DNA of 64,000 bases from an uncultured Lactobacillus sp. (GTDB lineage Bacteria > Bacillota > Bacilli > Lactobacillales > Lactobacillaceae), in the NCBI RefSeq assembly GCF_948948975.1, contig NZ_CARBVX010000007.1, positions 29,879 through 93,878 of the forward strand. Direction: 5' to 3'. The translations under genes were made by a program, and so were the position numbers. The notes under the pieces were generated by a model that had not been told where the DNA came from, made no database searches, and saw nothing but the letters and a program-made list of their open reading frames with translations. Of the stretch, positions 10,402 through 19,427 are shown one piece after another (position 1 is the stretch's first letter; the number at the start of each line of letters is the position of its first letter).

Positions 10402-10450
10402 TAATGCGTATTTGTTAATGTTGGATATAAATGAATATTCTTATATAAAA

Positions 10451-10478
10451 ACGATCAAATAAATTTTGATCGTTTTTT
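10451..10478 (+). terminator. Rho-independent terminator after the PLD-helicase
   Basis: A 9-bp perfect stem (ACGATCAAA at 10451-10459 with TTTGATCGT at 10465-10473), a 5-nt loop and a run of six T close the SIR2-to-helicase transcription unit. Confidence 0.85.
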
Positions 10479-10532
10479 AGTAATACTAAATACATTATAA
10501 GAAAAATAATATAGAATAATTTTACATCGTTA

Positions 10533-10556
10533 ACTTTGATATACTTATTTCATAAT
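10533..10556 (+). promoter_or_regulatory. Extended -10 promoter of the Mrr genes
   Basis: TGATATACT lies inside the 17 bases ACTTTGATATACTTATT (10533-10549), an exact copy of the box upstream of the SIR2 gene at 142-158. It sits after a terminator and about 50 bp before the first Mrr start codon, as expected of a real promoter. The identity beyond the -10 core suggests shared regulation or duplication. Confidence 0.55.
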
Positions 10557-10594
10557 TAAGTACTAAATTAATAAACATATGGAAGAGTAACATA

Positions 10595-11509
10595 ATGACG
10601 AACTTCACAAATATGAATAGACAAGACCAGCAAGCTTATTTAATGAAACCCATAATTGATGAATTAAAACAAGTTGGCGGCCAAGCAACTACAAGAGATT
10701 TAAAGCGGGCAGTTGTTGAAAGAGAAGAGAATATTCCCGAAAATATCTTAACGATGTATAAAACATCAAGAAATGGGAGAAAGTATCTCCCATTTAATTA
10801 TGCATTTAACTTTGCAATCTCTAACTTAATTATGGCTGGGATGCTTAAAAGACCTAAACAAGGAATAGTAGTTCTGACTGAAAAGGGACGAGAATACAAA
10901 GGAAATAGAACTGAACTTAGTGAGGCAGTTTATAAAATCTCCCTTCCTCAGTGGCAGAAGAAAATTGAACAAAATAAAAAGAGCAAAGAACCTAGCATTA
11001 ATATAAGAGAAGAAGAATCGTTAGATGACCTTGAAGAAGATTGGAAAGGCCCTCTCCTAAATGCTCTACTTAATCTAAGTCCAGGAAAATTTGAACTTTT
11101 TTGTCGTGCTTTAGTAGCAAAAATGAATGTCGACATTGATGAGACTATCGGAACTAGTCTTACTGGTGATGGTGGTGTAGACGGCTATGGTTACATTAAG
11201 ACAGATGATTTTAGAACTGCACGTGTAGCGATTCAAGCTAAAAGATGGAATCCTAGCAATTCAGTTTCATCCCCTGAGATTGATAAATTTCGTGGTGCAA
11301 TGGATAAATTCAGAGCTGAATATGGAATTTTTATCACTACTTCAACTTTTACTAGAGATGCAATTCAAGCATCCCGTGCAGGAACAAGAGTAATTACCTT
11401 AATCGATGGCGATCACTTGCTAGAATTAATTGCTAAATACGAACTTTATGTGACTAAGAAAGTAATTACTACTTATGAACTAGATGACTTTTTTGAAGAG
11501 AAAAACTAA
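10595..11509 (+). CDS. Mrr-type restriction endonuclease 1
   Basis: A 304-residue protein with the Mrr architecture. An N-terminal winged-helix domain (residues 1 to about 110; LMKPIIDELK and the segment ending in LTEKGREY) is followed by an Mrr_cat PD-(D/E)XK nuclease domain starting near residue 155. Catalytic candidates are the Glu in GKFELFCRAL, the first Asp of DGGVDG (about 192-197) and Gln/Lys of QAKRW (about 214-218). Mrr enzymes cut modified DNA and some pair with helicases as restriction subunits. The gene has its own promoter box matching that of the SIR2 gene. A related gene follows at 11,792. Family is secure; whether it cuts methylated phage DNA or serves the methylase-helicase pair is unknown. 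Confidence 0.85.
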   Translation: MTNFTNMNRQDQQAYLMKPIIDELKQVGGQATTRDLKRAVVEREENIPENILTMYKTSRNGRKYLPFNYAFNFAISNLIMAGMLKRPKQGIVVLTEKGREYKGNRTELSEAVYKISLPQWQKKIEQNKKSKEPSINIREEESLDDLEEDWKGPLLNALLNLSPGKFELFCRALVAKMNVDIDETIGTSLTGDGGVDGYGYIKTDDFRTARVAIQAKRWNPSNSVSSPEIDKFRGAMDKFRAEYGIFITTSTFTRDAIQASRAGTRVITLIDGDHLLELIAKYELYVTKKVITTYELDDFFEEKN

Positions 11510-11553
11510 TATCTTGAAGTTATAGTAAGATTTAGTAAAAGAGAAGGTTTGAA

Positions 11554-11784
11554 GTGAATAAAATAATGCCAACAGATAAAGTAATTCATAACAAAGATCA
11601 AGAACCCATATCCTTAAATCAACAAGTTTCTCAAGAAACACAATACTTATTATCTACTTCAGCAAATCGAAAGTCATTGCAAAAAGGAATGGGGCAATCG
11701 CATAGTAATAGAATACTAACTCCAGAAGAATGGAATAAAATGGTTCAAGATAATGATAGACTACAAAACTTTAAAACACAGTGA
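11554..11784 (+). CDS. Small protein overlapping Mrr 2, antitoxin-like C-terminus
   Basis: A 76-residue ORF from GTG 11554, with a good ribosome binding site (GAGAAGG, 11541-11547) six bases upstream. I do not recognise it with certainty. The segment QETQYLLSTSANRKSLQKGM resembles the C-terminal part of Phd/YefM-type antitoxins, where a similar ET-YLL-S-N-L pattern binds the toxin, but the usual N-terminal DNA-binding part is not evident. It ends at 11,784, eight bases before the preferred start of the second Mrr gene, so the two are probably coupled. No RelE/Fic-type toxin is adjacent. It may be an antitoxin remnant, an inhibitor of the Mrr nuclease, or a leader ORF. Confidence 0.5.
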   Translation: MNKIMPTDKVIHNKDQEPISLNQQVSQETQYLLSTSANRKSLQKGMGQSHSNRILTPEEWNKMVQDNDRLQNFKTQ

Positions 11785-11791
11785 TAATGGA

Positions 11792-12694
11792 ATGCCAACT
11801 TGGGATGCTTTTCTAGGGCCTATTTTACAAGTTGCAAGTACTAAAAATATCTGGAAAAGACAGGAATTAATACAAAGCGTTTTAAATGAAATTAACTTAC
11901 CTGAAGAACTTATGACTTTGCAGTATCCGTCAAAATACCATGATTTAGTAGCGGCAGACCGAGTTAACTGGGCTTTGAGTGATTTAAAAATTTCGGGTTT
12001 ATTAACTGCACCCAAAAGAGGTTTGTATCAGATTACTAGTCTCGGACAAGATTCTTTGAATAAATACGGGCTAAACATTACGCGTGAATATATTCACTCA
12101 CAGCCAGCTTATTTAGATCATCAGAAGAAAATAAAGAGTAAAAAAGAATATGACAACGAAATTACTGAAGAACAAACCTTTGAATTAAGCGAAAAACAAA
12201 TTAGGGATTGGTTTGAAAAGCAAAATAGTGATCTTTCAGAAGCCTTGATTGCAAAATTGCGAAAGACTGATCCATATCAATTTGAAGAAATGATGGTAAA
12301 ACTTTTAAATGCGATGGGCTACAAAGGAACAAACGGACAATCCGTAGTAACGCAAAAATCTAATGATGGTGGGATTGATGGCATTATTAATCAAGATCCG
12401 TTAGGATTGCGTACTGTATATATTCAAGTAAAAAGATACGCAGAAAATAACGTTGTTGGTAGTCCAGAGATTAATAGCTTTTTCGGGGCATTACGGCGAA
12501 AACAAGCTGATCGCGGAGTATTTATTACTACCTCTTCATTTACTAAGGATGCAAAAGAAGCAGCAAAGCAGTTAAATATTGCTTTGGTTGATGGTGAAAT
12601 GCTTACTAACTTGATGATCCAATATAAAGTGGGAGTACAAGTTAGTCAAACTTATGAATTATATGACATTGACGATGACTTTTTTGAGCAATAG
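11792..12694 (+). CDS. Mrr-type restriction endonuclease 2
   Basis: From ATG 11792 this gives 300 residues; an in-frame ATG at 11753 exists, but the protein beginning MPTWDAFLGPILQ matches the usual Mrr N-terminus better. Layout parallels the first Mrr protein: winged helix (1 to about 110) and Mrr_cat nuclease with NDGGIDG (about 191-197) and QVKRY (about 212-216), followed by GVFITTSSFTKDA. Spacing of catalytic residues is nearly the same, so the genes are paralogues. The small ORF upstream ends 8 bp before the start, suggesting coupled expression. There is no strong ribosome binding site of its own. A bidirectional terminator lies 115 bp downstream. Confidence 0.83.
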   Translation: MPTWDAFLGPILQVASTKNIWKRQELIQSVLNEINLPEELMTLQYPSKYHDLVAADRVNWALSDLKISGLLTAPKRGLYQITSLGQDSLNKYGLNITREYIHSQPAYLDHQKKIKSKKEYDNEITEEQTFELSEKQIRDWFEKQNSDLSEALIAKLRKTDPYQFEEMMVKLLNAMGYKGTNGQSVVTQKSNDGGIDGIINQDPLGLRTVYIQVKRYAENNVVGSPEINSFFGALRRKQADRGVFITTSSFTKDAKEAAKQLNIALVDGEMLTNLMIQYKVGVQVSQTYELYDIDDDFFEQ

Positions 12695-12772
12695 TAAGTA
12701 TAATTCACGGTGAGCAGATAAAATTGCGGAGAATTTATAATTTTTATTGAAACCGGTCGAAAAGTAATTAAT

Positions 12773-12804
12773 CGCACGCAAAGCGGTTAAAAAACGCACG
12801 CAAA
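12773..12804. repeat. Short direct repeat between convergent genes
   Basis: CGCACGCAAA occurs at 12773-12782 and again at 12795-12804, a period of 22 bp, in the gap after the second Mrr gene and just before the shared terminator. GC content is higher than in the surroundings. Function unknown; it may be a boundary remnant of the island. Confidence 0.4.
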
Positions 12805-12807
12805 AAT

Positions 12808-12845
12808 AAAACCTTCCGATTTAACTTAAAGTCGGAAGGTTTTTT
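12808..12845. terminator. Bidirectional terminator between Mrr 2 and menA
   Basis: A 15-bp stem around ACCTTCCGA/TCGGAAGGT (12808-12822 with 12829-12843) has A-runs on its left and T-runs on its right, so it can end transcription from both convergent genes. Confidence 0.9.
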
Positions 12846-12846
12846 A

Positions 12847-13764
12847 CTATCTTCTTATTAAGGCCAAAATGAAAAATAGACCAATGTAAATTGTGAAGTA
12901 CAGTGACTCGTTTTTGATGAAAATCATATAGGTTTTATGCTTATCTGGATTATTAAAGAAAGTTTGTAAATTTTTCCATAAAAATGGTGTTATAAGCACA
13001 ACTAGGGTATTGAGCCAACTAATTTGATTAATAATTGCCAAAAATATAGGAGTAATGAAACCAAGAATTGTGAGAATTTTCAATAAATAAATAGATTTTT
13101 TAGTTCCAAGATAACTCGCAAAGGTCTTTCTACCATTAATAAGATCTTCACGTAAATCACAGGTATTATTAGCTAGTTGCGTGGCAAAAAATAAAAAGAA
13201 TATCGGTAAACACTTAAGTAGGGTAGTTAAGAAAGTGTTCCAGGTAAAAGTGTATTGTCCGCAAATCGCAACATACACGCCGACTTCAATAATAAAAACT
13301 GAGATCATCCCGCTAACAATTAATTCACAAAATTTGGTTGCATTAAGTGGCTTAGGACCGGCAGTGTAAAAGATTCCGAAGAAATAGCCAATCATCCCTA
13401 GTATTAAAACAATATAGTTAGTTCGGTATACTAAAATTAGGCCTGGAATAGCTGAAACAATATACATAATAACCATTAATTTTTTAACTGCCGGTAGTGA
13501 GAGTTTCATGCGCCCAATAGTGTTAGTAACAGTTAAGAAATGCGGATCTTTGCCGTGCAAATAATCAAAATAGTCATCTGCAATATTAACTGCTAGATCA
13601 AATAAAAAGACATCTAAAAAGCAGAGTAAAATATTGATGATATTTAGATAGTGAAAATCCTGATAGGCAATTGCACTGGCAAATAAGAACCAAATTAGAT
13701 TTAAAGGTGCAATATAAATTTCTGATAGCTCATAAAATGCTGCCCAAGTAATTTTATTTTCCAT
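12847..13764 (-). CDS. menA: UbiA-family prenyltransferase, probable MenA
   Basis: A 305-residue integral membrane protein with about eight hydrophobic helices. Two Asp-rich motifs mark the UbiA family: NIADDYFDY (N-x-x-D-D-x-x-D type, binds Mg-prenyl diphosphate) and the DLREDLINGRKT segment. The best match is 1,4-dihydroxy-2-naphthoate polyprenyltransferase, which makes demethylmenaquinone. No other menaquinone genes are nearby, fitting lactobacilli that scavenge the naphthoate precursor. Exact prenyl acceptor is inferred. The gene is monocistronic, between a terminator and a divergent AT-rich gap. Confidence 0.8.
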   Translation of the reverse strand: MENKITWAAFYELSEIYIAPLNLIWFLFASAIAYQDFHYLNIINILLCFLDVFLFDLAVNIADDYFDYLHGKDPHFLTVTNTIGRMKLSLPAVKKLMVIMYIVSAIPGLILVYRTNYIVLILGMIGYFFGIFYTAGPKPLNATKFCELIVSGMISVFIIEVGVYVAICGQYTFTWNTFLTTLLKCLPIFFLFFATQLANNTCDLREDLINGRKTFASYLGTKKSIYLLKILTILGFITPIFLAIINQISWLNTLVVLITPFLWKNLQTFFNNPDKHKTYMIFIKNESLYFTIYIGLFFILALIRR

Positions 13765-13844
13765 TGTTTTCCTCGATATTATAAATGAAATCCTTAATTT
13801 ATAATACTAATTTTTTAATTAATTTAAAATAGCATACTATGAGA

Positions 13845-13876
13845 ATAAAAAAGAAACTAGCAACAACTAGTTTCTT
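13845..13876 (-). terminator. Terminator of the yitT-like gene
   Basis: Reading the minus strand, a 10-bp perfect stem AAGAAACTAG/CTAGTTTCTT with a 6-nt loop is followed by a run of six T. It lies just beyond the stop codon of the YitT gene. Confidence 0.85.
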
Positions 13877-13884
13877 CCTAACTA

Positions 13885-14775
13885 TTATCTTCTAAAGAAA
13901 ATATGTCTCTTTTTTCTTTCATAAGTAAAGCCTTGTCCTAGTGCTTCATGAACATCAATTATTGAAACAAAGGCGTTAGGATCTTCACGCAAGATTAATT
14001 CTTTAACCTGGCTAATTTCACGCGGTGAAATTACACAATAAATAATTTTTTTAGCTGATCGATCAAATCCGCCTTCTGCATTTATGAAGGTATATCCTCG
14101 ATCTAGCTGAACATCAATCATTTTAGCGATCTGTTCATATTTATCAGAAATAATAAACAATCCTCGTGCAGCATAGGAACCGGCTTGAATAGAATCAGTA
14201 ATTCTCGCTAAAACAAAACTAGCTAGCAAAGTATAAATCATATGCTTAATATCAAGATAACTAAGAGAAATTGTTAATACAAATGCATCAAGAGCTAGTA
14301 AAGATTTTCCAACCGGAATTCCTAATTTTAAATCTAAGATTCTAGCAATAATATCTGTTCCACCCGTGGTTCCGCCGTATTTAAATACAATACCGATTCC
14401 AACACCAGAAAACAAACCTGCTAGTACACCAGCAATAAAAAGATCATGGTCTAAATTTAATTGGTTTATAATAGGAAGATGAAGCCAAAAGGATAAGAAG
14501 AAGGATAGGCAAAGTGTGCCCCAGATTGTTAAGGCAAGGAGCCGTTTGCCCATAAAGCGATATCCGATTATAATTAGGGGGATATTTAGAAGTAACGTGG
14601 ATAAACCTGGATTGATGTGGAACCAATACCGAAGTAAAAGGGCAATACCACTAATCCCGCCATCAGCAAGTTTGTTAGGGATGCTGATAGCATCTAAGCT
14701 AAAGGCATATATGCTACAGCCTAGAGTAATGAAGAAGATTTGTTTAAAGAGTTGTTTATTGAACAATTTAGTCAT
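13885..14775 (-). CDS. YitT-family membrane protein (DUF161/DUF2179)
   Basis: 296 residues: five or six N-terminal membrane segments rich in glycine (for example [13 protein letters not shown] and [16 protein letters not shown]), then a soluble C-terminal DUF2179 domain from about residue 215 ([25 protein letters not shown]). This arrangement defines the YitT family of putative membrane transporters, whose substrates remain unclear. The gene is transcribed alone and divergently from cca, with only about 56 bp between start codons, so the promoters overlap. Family assignment is firm. Confidence 0.88.
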   Translation of the reverse strand: MTKLFNKQLFKQIFFITLGCSIYAFSLDAISIPNKLADGGISGIALLLRYWFHINPGLSTLLLNIPLIIIGYRFMGKRLLALTIWGTLCLSFFLSFWLHLPIINQLNLDHDLFIAGVLAGLFSGVGIGIVFKYGGTTGGTDIIARILDLKLGIPVGKSLLALDAFVLTISLSYLDIKHMIYTLLASFVLARITDSIQAGSYAARGLFIISDKYEQIAKMIDVQLDRGYTFINAEGGFDRSAKKIIYCVISPREISQVKELILREDPNAFVSIIDVHEALGQGFTYERKKRHIFFRR

Positions 14776-14831
14776 GTTACTTCCTTCTTTCTATATTAAG
14801 AAGTACGAAAATTAAGGGGAATAGGGAATAT

Positions 14832-16028
14832 ATGAAGATTAATAATTTACCGGAAGTTTTTACTGCCGCGCTTCCAGTTTTAAAAGAGATTAATGAGGCG
14901 GGATATGAGGCCTATTTTGTCGGCGGGAGTGTGCGGGACTTACTTTTAAATCGGCATATTCATGATGTTGATATTGCAACTAGTGCCTATCCAGTGGAAA
15001 TCAAGCAAATTTTTAAGAAAACAATTGATACCGGAATTAAACACGGAACCGTCACGGTTCTTTATGAAGGTGAAAGTTATGAAATTACAACTTTCAGAAC
15101 TGAATCAGGCTACCAGGATTTCCGTAGACCGGACCATGTAACTTTTGTCCAAAACTTATCAGAAGATTTAAAGCGACGTGATTTTACTATTAATGCCTTA
15201 GCAATGGACGTAGATGGCCATATTATTGATCACTTTGACGGATTGGGCGACTTAGAAAAGCATTTGATTTGTGCAGTTGGGAAAGCTGAGAATCGTTTTC
15301 ATGAAGATGCCTTGAGAATGATGCGTGCAGTTCGATTTATGAGTCAATTGCAATTTACACTTGAACCAGAAACAGAACAAGCAATTAGTGACAATCATGA
15401 GTTACTAAGTAAAATTTCTGTTGAACGTATCAGAGATGAATTCGTAAAAATGGGTATTGCTCCTGGCAGCCAAAAGGCATTCCAAGTTTTTTTGGATACT
15501 GGTTTATCAGAAGAAGTACCCGGTTTTAGGGATAAAAAAGAGAATTTAGCTCTTTATCCTCAACTTAATTTTAGCCCTACTAATGAAGCTAATCTATGGG
15601 CTTTGATGATTATTTTACTAAAATTACCAAATGACAAGATTCCTCACTTTATGCGGATGTGGAAGAATTCCAATGCGATGGAGCGTCAAGTAGCTGATAT
15701 TGTTGCTTTCTTTGACTTAATTAGTTCACACGCACCGAATAATTATGATCTGTATAAAGCTGGTTTAGAAACAATAGTTTCAACGATTGATTTAGCCCAT
15801 ATTTTGGGCCAACCAGTCAACGGTAGAGCCTTAGTTGATAGTTATGAAGCATTGCCAATTAAGAATAATCGTGACCTAGTAGTAGACGGACACTTTTTAT
15901 TAAAAAATGGTATCCCAGCTGGACCAAGAGTTGGGCTTTTATTAGAAGAAATCAAAAAAGCCGTTTTAGAGGGAGTAATTAGTAATAACGAGGCAGCTAT
16001 TACTGAATTTATTTCTTTAAATCATTAA
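14832..16028 (+). CDS. cca: CCA-adding tRNA nucleotidyltransferase
   Basis: 398 residues, the usual length for the Gram-positive class II enzyme. Visible motifs are [10 protein letters not shown] (about residues 32-41), the metal-binding DVD in [21 protein letters not shown] and [12 protein letters not shown]. The enzyme adds or repairs the 3' CCA of tRNAs using CTP and ATP in the cytoplasm. The start lies close to the divergent YitT gene, and a strong bidirectional terminator follows immediately. Confidence 0.95.
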   Translation: MKINNLPEVFTAALPVLKEINEAGYEAYFVGGSVRDLLLNRHIHDVDIATSAYPVEIKQIFKKTIDTGIKHGTVTVLYEGESYEITTFRTESGYQDFRRPDHVTFVQNLSEDLKRRDFTINALAMDVDGHIIDHFDGLGDLEKHLICAVGKAENRFHEDALRMMRAVRFMSQLQFTLEPETEQAISDNHELLSKISVERIRDEFVKMGIAPGSQKAFQVFLDTGLSEEVPGFRDKKENLALYPQLNFSPTNEANLWALMIILLKLPNDKIPHFMRMWKNSNAMERQVADIVAFFDLISSHAPNNYDLYKAGLETIVSTIDLAHILGQPVNGRALVDSYEALPIKNNRDLVVDGHFLLKNGIPAGPRVGLLLEEIKKAVLEGVISNNEAAITEFISLNH

Positions 16029-16030
16029 CT

Positions 16031-16075
16031 AAAAAAGCAGGCAGTGATAATTGTATTCACTGTCTGCTTTTTTTA
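16031..16075. terminator. Bidirectional terminator between cca and trhA
   Basis: A long stem (AAAAAAGCAGGCAGTGA at 16031-16047 with TCACTGTCTGCTTTTTT from 16057) serves the convergent genes on both sides. It overlaps the last codon of the minus-strand gene. Confidence 0.9.
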
Positions 16076-16738
16076 AACATAAAATAGAATTGAAAAATAC
16101 ATCAGAATTGAACCTAATACAACAAACAAGTGCCAAATCACATGAATATAAGGAACGCCGCGCATTGAAAATAAAATTGCACCGACAGTATAGGCAATTC
16201 CGCCCCAGACTAAGAGCCAAAATCCAGTTGGCCCAAGAACTGGGTAAAGGGTACTGGAAGCAATAATCACAATCCAGCCCATTAATACGTAAAGGATAGT
16301 ATCTAAAACAACATGTTTGCCCTGATTAAAGATATAAAATAAAATGCCAAAAATGGCTAGGGCTAGAATAATACCAAACATTACCCATCCCTTTACTCCG
16401 CCAATTGCGACTAGAGTATAAGGAGTATAGGTTCCAGTAATTAAAATAAAAATTGAAGAGTGATCGAATATTTGAAACACACGTCTAGCTCGGGTAAAAA
16501 TCAAACTATGGTAGAGTGTTGAAAAAAGATAAAGGATAACCAAACTAGAGCCATAAAGAGTAAAAGCTGTCACTCGCAGGGCACTTCCTGTATGAGCCGC
16601 TCTCACAATTAAAATTACTAAGCCTGCAACAGCCAGTCCAAAGCCGATTCCATGAGTGATGGCACTAAAAATATTGTTTAGAATGTTGTAGGTTTTAGAT
16701 CGATTCTTTGGGTCTTGCCACAATTGTTTAAAAGACAT
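16073..16738 (-). CDS. trhA: Hemolysin III/TrhA-family membrane protein
   Basis: 221 residues with seven predicted membrane segments. Family signatures are HGIGFGLAVAG near residue 31, STLYHS near 75 (conserved Ser and His of the PAQR-like zinc site), DHSSIFILITGTYTPY, and IWHLFVVLGS near the C-terminus. In bacteria the family is linked to membrane energetics and fluidity homeostasis; haemolysin activity is doubtful for most members. The gene is monocistronic and divergent from degV. Confidence 0.88.
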   Translation of the reverse strand: MSFKQLWQDPKNRSKTYNILNNIFSAITHGIGFGLAVAGLVILIVRAAHTGSALRVTAFTLYGSSLVILYLFSTLYHSLIFTRARRVFQIFDHSSIFILITGTYTPYTLVAIGGVKGWVMFGIILALAIFGILFYIFNQGKHVVLDTILYVLMGWIVIIASSTLYPVLGPTGFWLLVWGGIAYTVGAILFSMRGVPYIHVIWHLFVVLGSILMYFSILFYV

Positions 16739-16805
16739 TCATTTATTCCGCCCTATATAATAACTTTATAATCTATTTAATAAATTTTAACTCATTTTTG
16801 TATTT

Positions 16806-16815
16806 TTGATATACT
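16806..16815 (+). promoter_or_regulatory. Probable extended -10 promoter of degV
   Basis: TTTGATATACT contains the extended -10 sequence TGATATACT (16807-16815), about 70 bp before the degV start. It shares this core with the island promoters but not their flanking bases. No clear -35 box is seen. Confidence 0.45.
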
Positions 16816-16882
16816 TGAGATTGTACTTAATAAATTCTAACATAGAATAATAATTATAGAAGAATAGGGGATAGCACCTAGA

Positions 16883-17740
16883 ATGGCTAAGATTAAAGTA
16901 GTAACTGATTCCTCAGTTCAATTAACTCCTGAAGAAATTGATAAATACGATATTACAGTCGTTCCATTAACTATTACCATTGATGGTCAGACTTACACAG
17001 ATGGCATTGATATTAGTCGGCAAGAATTTGTAAAGAAGATGGATGAGTCTGAAGAGCTACCGAAGACAAGTCAACCATCAATTGGGATTTTCGAAAAAGT
17101 ATTTAAAGAATTAACTGCCGATGGAAGCCAAGCAGTAGGAATTTTTCTTGCTCGTTCTTTAAGCGGGACAATTGAAGCTGCTAGACAGGCAGCTGACATA
17201 ATTGGAAAGACAAAAGAAGTAACTTTAATTGATTCTGAACTAACTGATCGTGCAGAAGCTTATCAAGTGCTGGCTGCTGCTAAGGATGCACAAGCAGGCA
17301 AGAGTCTTAAAGAAATTGTAAGTCATGTTGAAGACCTTAAAAAGAAGCAAAAATTGCAGATGATGGTAGTTAACCTAAATAACTTGATTAAAGGTGGCCG
17401 TCTTGGCCCACTAGCTGGTAAAATTGCTACTTTACTAAATATTAGAATTGAATTGCATATGCCGGGTGGAAATTTAGACGTTGCTAAAAAAGGTCGGGGA
17501 AAGAAGTTTTCTAAGAACTTTGATAAACGTGTTTTAAAGGATATTGAAGAACATAAGCACGAAATTAAAGAAGTAGCAATTTCTTATGTCGATACGCCTG
17601 AAGATATGGAAGTTTGGGCTAATAAAATTAAAGAAATTAATCCTGACATTAAAGTATTAACACGCGTTACTAGTCCAATTATTGCAACGCATGCTGGTAG
17701 TGGTGCCTATGCAGTGTTTTATACAGCGGAGGACTTTTAA
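16883..17740 (+). CDS. DegV-family fatty-acid-binding protein
   Basis: 285 residues with the DegV signatures: [13 protein letters not shown] at the N-terminus, [26 protein letters not shown] and [18 protein letters not shown]. DegV proteins (such as staphylococcal FakB) bind a fatty acid and present it to a FakA kinase, so exogenous fatty acids enter phospholipids. No fakA is seen here. The stop shares one base with the start of the next ORF, forming an operon with the yozE-like gene and the S41 protease. Confidence 0.9.
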   Translation: MAKIKVVTDSSVQLTPEEIDKYDITVVPLTITIDGQTYTDGIDISRQEFVKKMDESEELPKTSQPSIGIFEKVFKELTADGSQAVGIFLARSLSGTIEAARQAADIIGKTKEVTLIDSELTDRAEAYQVLAAAKDAQAGKSLKEIVSHVEDLKKKQKLQMMVVNLNNLIKGGRLGPLAGKIATLLNIRIELHMPGGNLDVAKKGRGKKFSKNFDKRVLKDIEEHKHEIKEVAISYVDTPEDMEVWANKIKEINPDIKVLTRVTSPIIATHAGSGAYAVFYTAEDF

Positions 17741-17967
17741 TGGCTTATCGTGAGAGCTTTTATCGTTTTTTAATGACGCAAAGAAATCCTGATTCTTTAG
17801 ATGATATTGCTGAATTTGCTAATAACGCACAACATGACAGTTCTTTTCCAAAACAAGAAGAAGACTATGAAAAATTGTCAGAATATTTAGAATTAAATGC
17901 TGGTTATTTACCAAGCATGAGCGTTTTTGACAAGGCATATCAATTATATTTAGATAATATGAACTGA
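17740..17967 (+). CDS. YozE-family SAM-like small protein
   Basis: A 75-residue soluble protein beginning [15 protein letters not shown], the typical start of the YozE_SAM_like (UPF0346) family; [16 protein letters not shown] and FDKAYQLYL are also characteristic. Biochemical function is unknown. It overlaps degV by one base and lies 7 bp from the protease gene, so it belongs to that operon. Confidence 0.88.
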   Translation: MAYRESFYRFLMTQRNPDSLDDIAEFANNAQHDSSFPKQEEDYEKLSEYLELNAGYLPSMSVFDKAYQLYLDNMN

Positions 17968-17974
17968 GGCTAAT

Positions 17975-19426
17975 ATGGCAGAAGTAGAACCAAATAATTC
18001 TCATCAAAATAAAGAAATTTCAAATAATAAAAAGAAGCATCTTCCCAAATATGCTCAATTTTTGTTAACTGGTATAGCTGGTGCGGCAATTGGTGCAGGT
18101 TTGACCTTTGGAATCATGGAAGTTAAGGAACTAAAGTCACCTTTTTATCAAGTTGAAAAAGTGTATGAGCAATTACAGGGTTCATATTATAAGAAAGTCT
18201 CACCGCAAACATTGCGCCAAGGGGCAATTAACGGGATGCTTAATAGTCTTAATGATCCTTTTTCTGAAGGATTAAGTGGAGCAAATCAAGAACAAGTCAA
18301 TAATATTTTAGAGGGCTCCAGTTTTGGCGGAGTAGGTATTCAGATGGCAGTACGCAACAATAAAGTTGTTGTGGACTCTATTGTTGCTGATTCTCCAGCT
18401 TCGAAAAGTACTATTAAGCCTGGCGATGAGATTGTTGCCGTTAATAATAAAAAAGTAAGTGCAGCTCAGTTTAGTAAAGTAGCTCCTTTAGTCAGAGGAA
18501 AAATTGGTACAAAAGTTACCTTGAAACTTAGACGTGCTAACTCTACTTTTAATGTTACCTTAAAACGCGCTAAAATCTCCCAATCCAGCTTAACTAAACG
18601 CACTGAAGGTAACGCAACAATTATTACAATTACACAATTTGATGTTAATACGGCCAAAGATTTAAAGAGTGCTTTAAAGTCAATTGATACTAAAAAATAT
18701 CCTAAGCTAATTATTGACTTACAAGATAATCCTGGTGGTGCAATGGATGCTGCTTTGAAGTCTGCATCGTATTTCTTGCCAAATAATAAGATTATTATGC
18801 AATATCAGGATCGCAAGCAAAAAGAAGTAATTCGCTCTGATAAAAAGCTTTCTGGTGGCTTCCATACAAGTCTAAAGCCAATTATTTTAATTAATGCCAA
18901 TACAGCTAGTGCCAGTGAAATCTTTACCGCGGCTCTTGTTCAAAATCACTGGGCAGTTTCTGTTGGTCAAACAAGCTATGGTAAGGGAACAGTGCAGGAA
19001 GTAGGGCAGACGCAAGATTCTGAATATAAATATACAATTGCTAAGTGGCTTACTCCAAATGGAACTTGGATCAACCAAAAGGGGCTAAAGCCAACTTATC
19101 CTGTACCTGAATCTTCTTTAGCTAAGCTACCTCAATTCCAAAGTATGAGTATTTTGAAGAAATCAATGACTGGTGTTGATGTGGCAACTCTGCAGCAATA
19201 TTTGACTGCCTTAGGTTATATGCCAAAGCATGTTACAGGAGTTTTTGATGATGAAACTAAGAATGCAGTTATTGAGTTTCAAAAAGCCCATGGCTTGACA
19301 ACAGATGGTATAGTAAATGGGCAAGTACAAGCGCAACTTTATTTAGCAGTTGCACAAAAACTGCAAGATGATAATCCTGCTTTAAAGAAGGCAATGAGCT
19401 TAAATCTAAAGGATATGGAGGATTAA
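17975..19426 (+). CDS. S41-family C-terminal processing protease (CtpA-like)
   Basis: 483 residues. One N-terminal membrane anchor (about 27-47), a PDZ domain ([34 protein letters not shown]), an S41 catalytic domain with TASASEIF (catalytic Ser) and SYGKGTVQ (catalytic Lys), and a C-terminal peptidoglycan-binding domain ([14 protein letters not shown] to [10 protein letters not shown]). The active site should be outside the membrane, tethered to cell wall. Such proteases trim or degrade secreted and envelope proteins. It is the last gene of the degV operon and is followed after one base by rbgA, so coexpression is likely. Confidence 0.9.
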   Translation: MAEVEPNNSHQNKEISNNKKKHLPKYAQFLLTGIAGAAIGAGLTFGIMEVKELKSPFYQVEKVYEQLQGSYYKKVSPQTLRQGAINGMLNSLNDPFSEGLSGANQEQVNNILEGSSFGGVGIQMAVRNNKVVVDSIVADSPASKSTIKPGDEIVAVNNKKVSAAQFSKVAPLVRGKIGTKVTLKLRRANSTFNVTLKRAKISQSSLTKRTEGNATIITITQFDVNTAKDLKSALKSIDTKKYPKLIIDLQDNPGGAMDAALKSASYFLPNNKIIMQYQDRKQKEVIRSDKKLSGGFHTSLKPIILINANTASASEIFTAALVQNHWAVSVGQTSYGKGTVQEVGQTQDSEYKYTIAKWLTPNGTWINQKGLKPTYPVPESSLAKLPQFQSMSILKKSMTGVDVATLQQYLTALGYMPKHVTGVFDDETKNAVIEFQKAHGLTTDGIVNGQVQAQLYLAVAQKLQDDNPALKKAMSLNLKDMED

Positions 19427-19427
19427 A

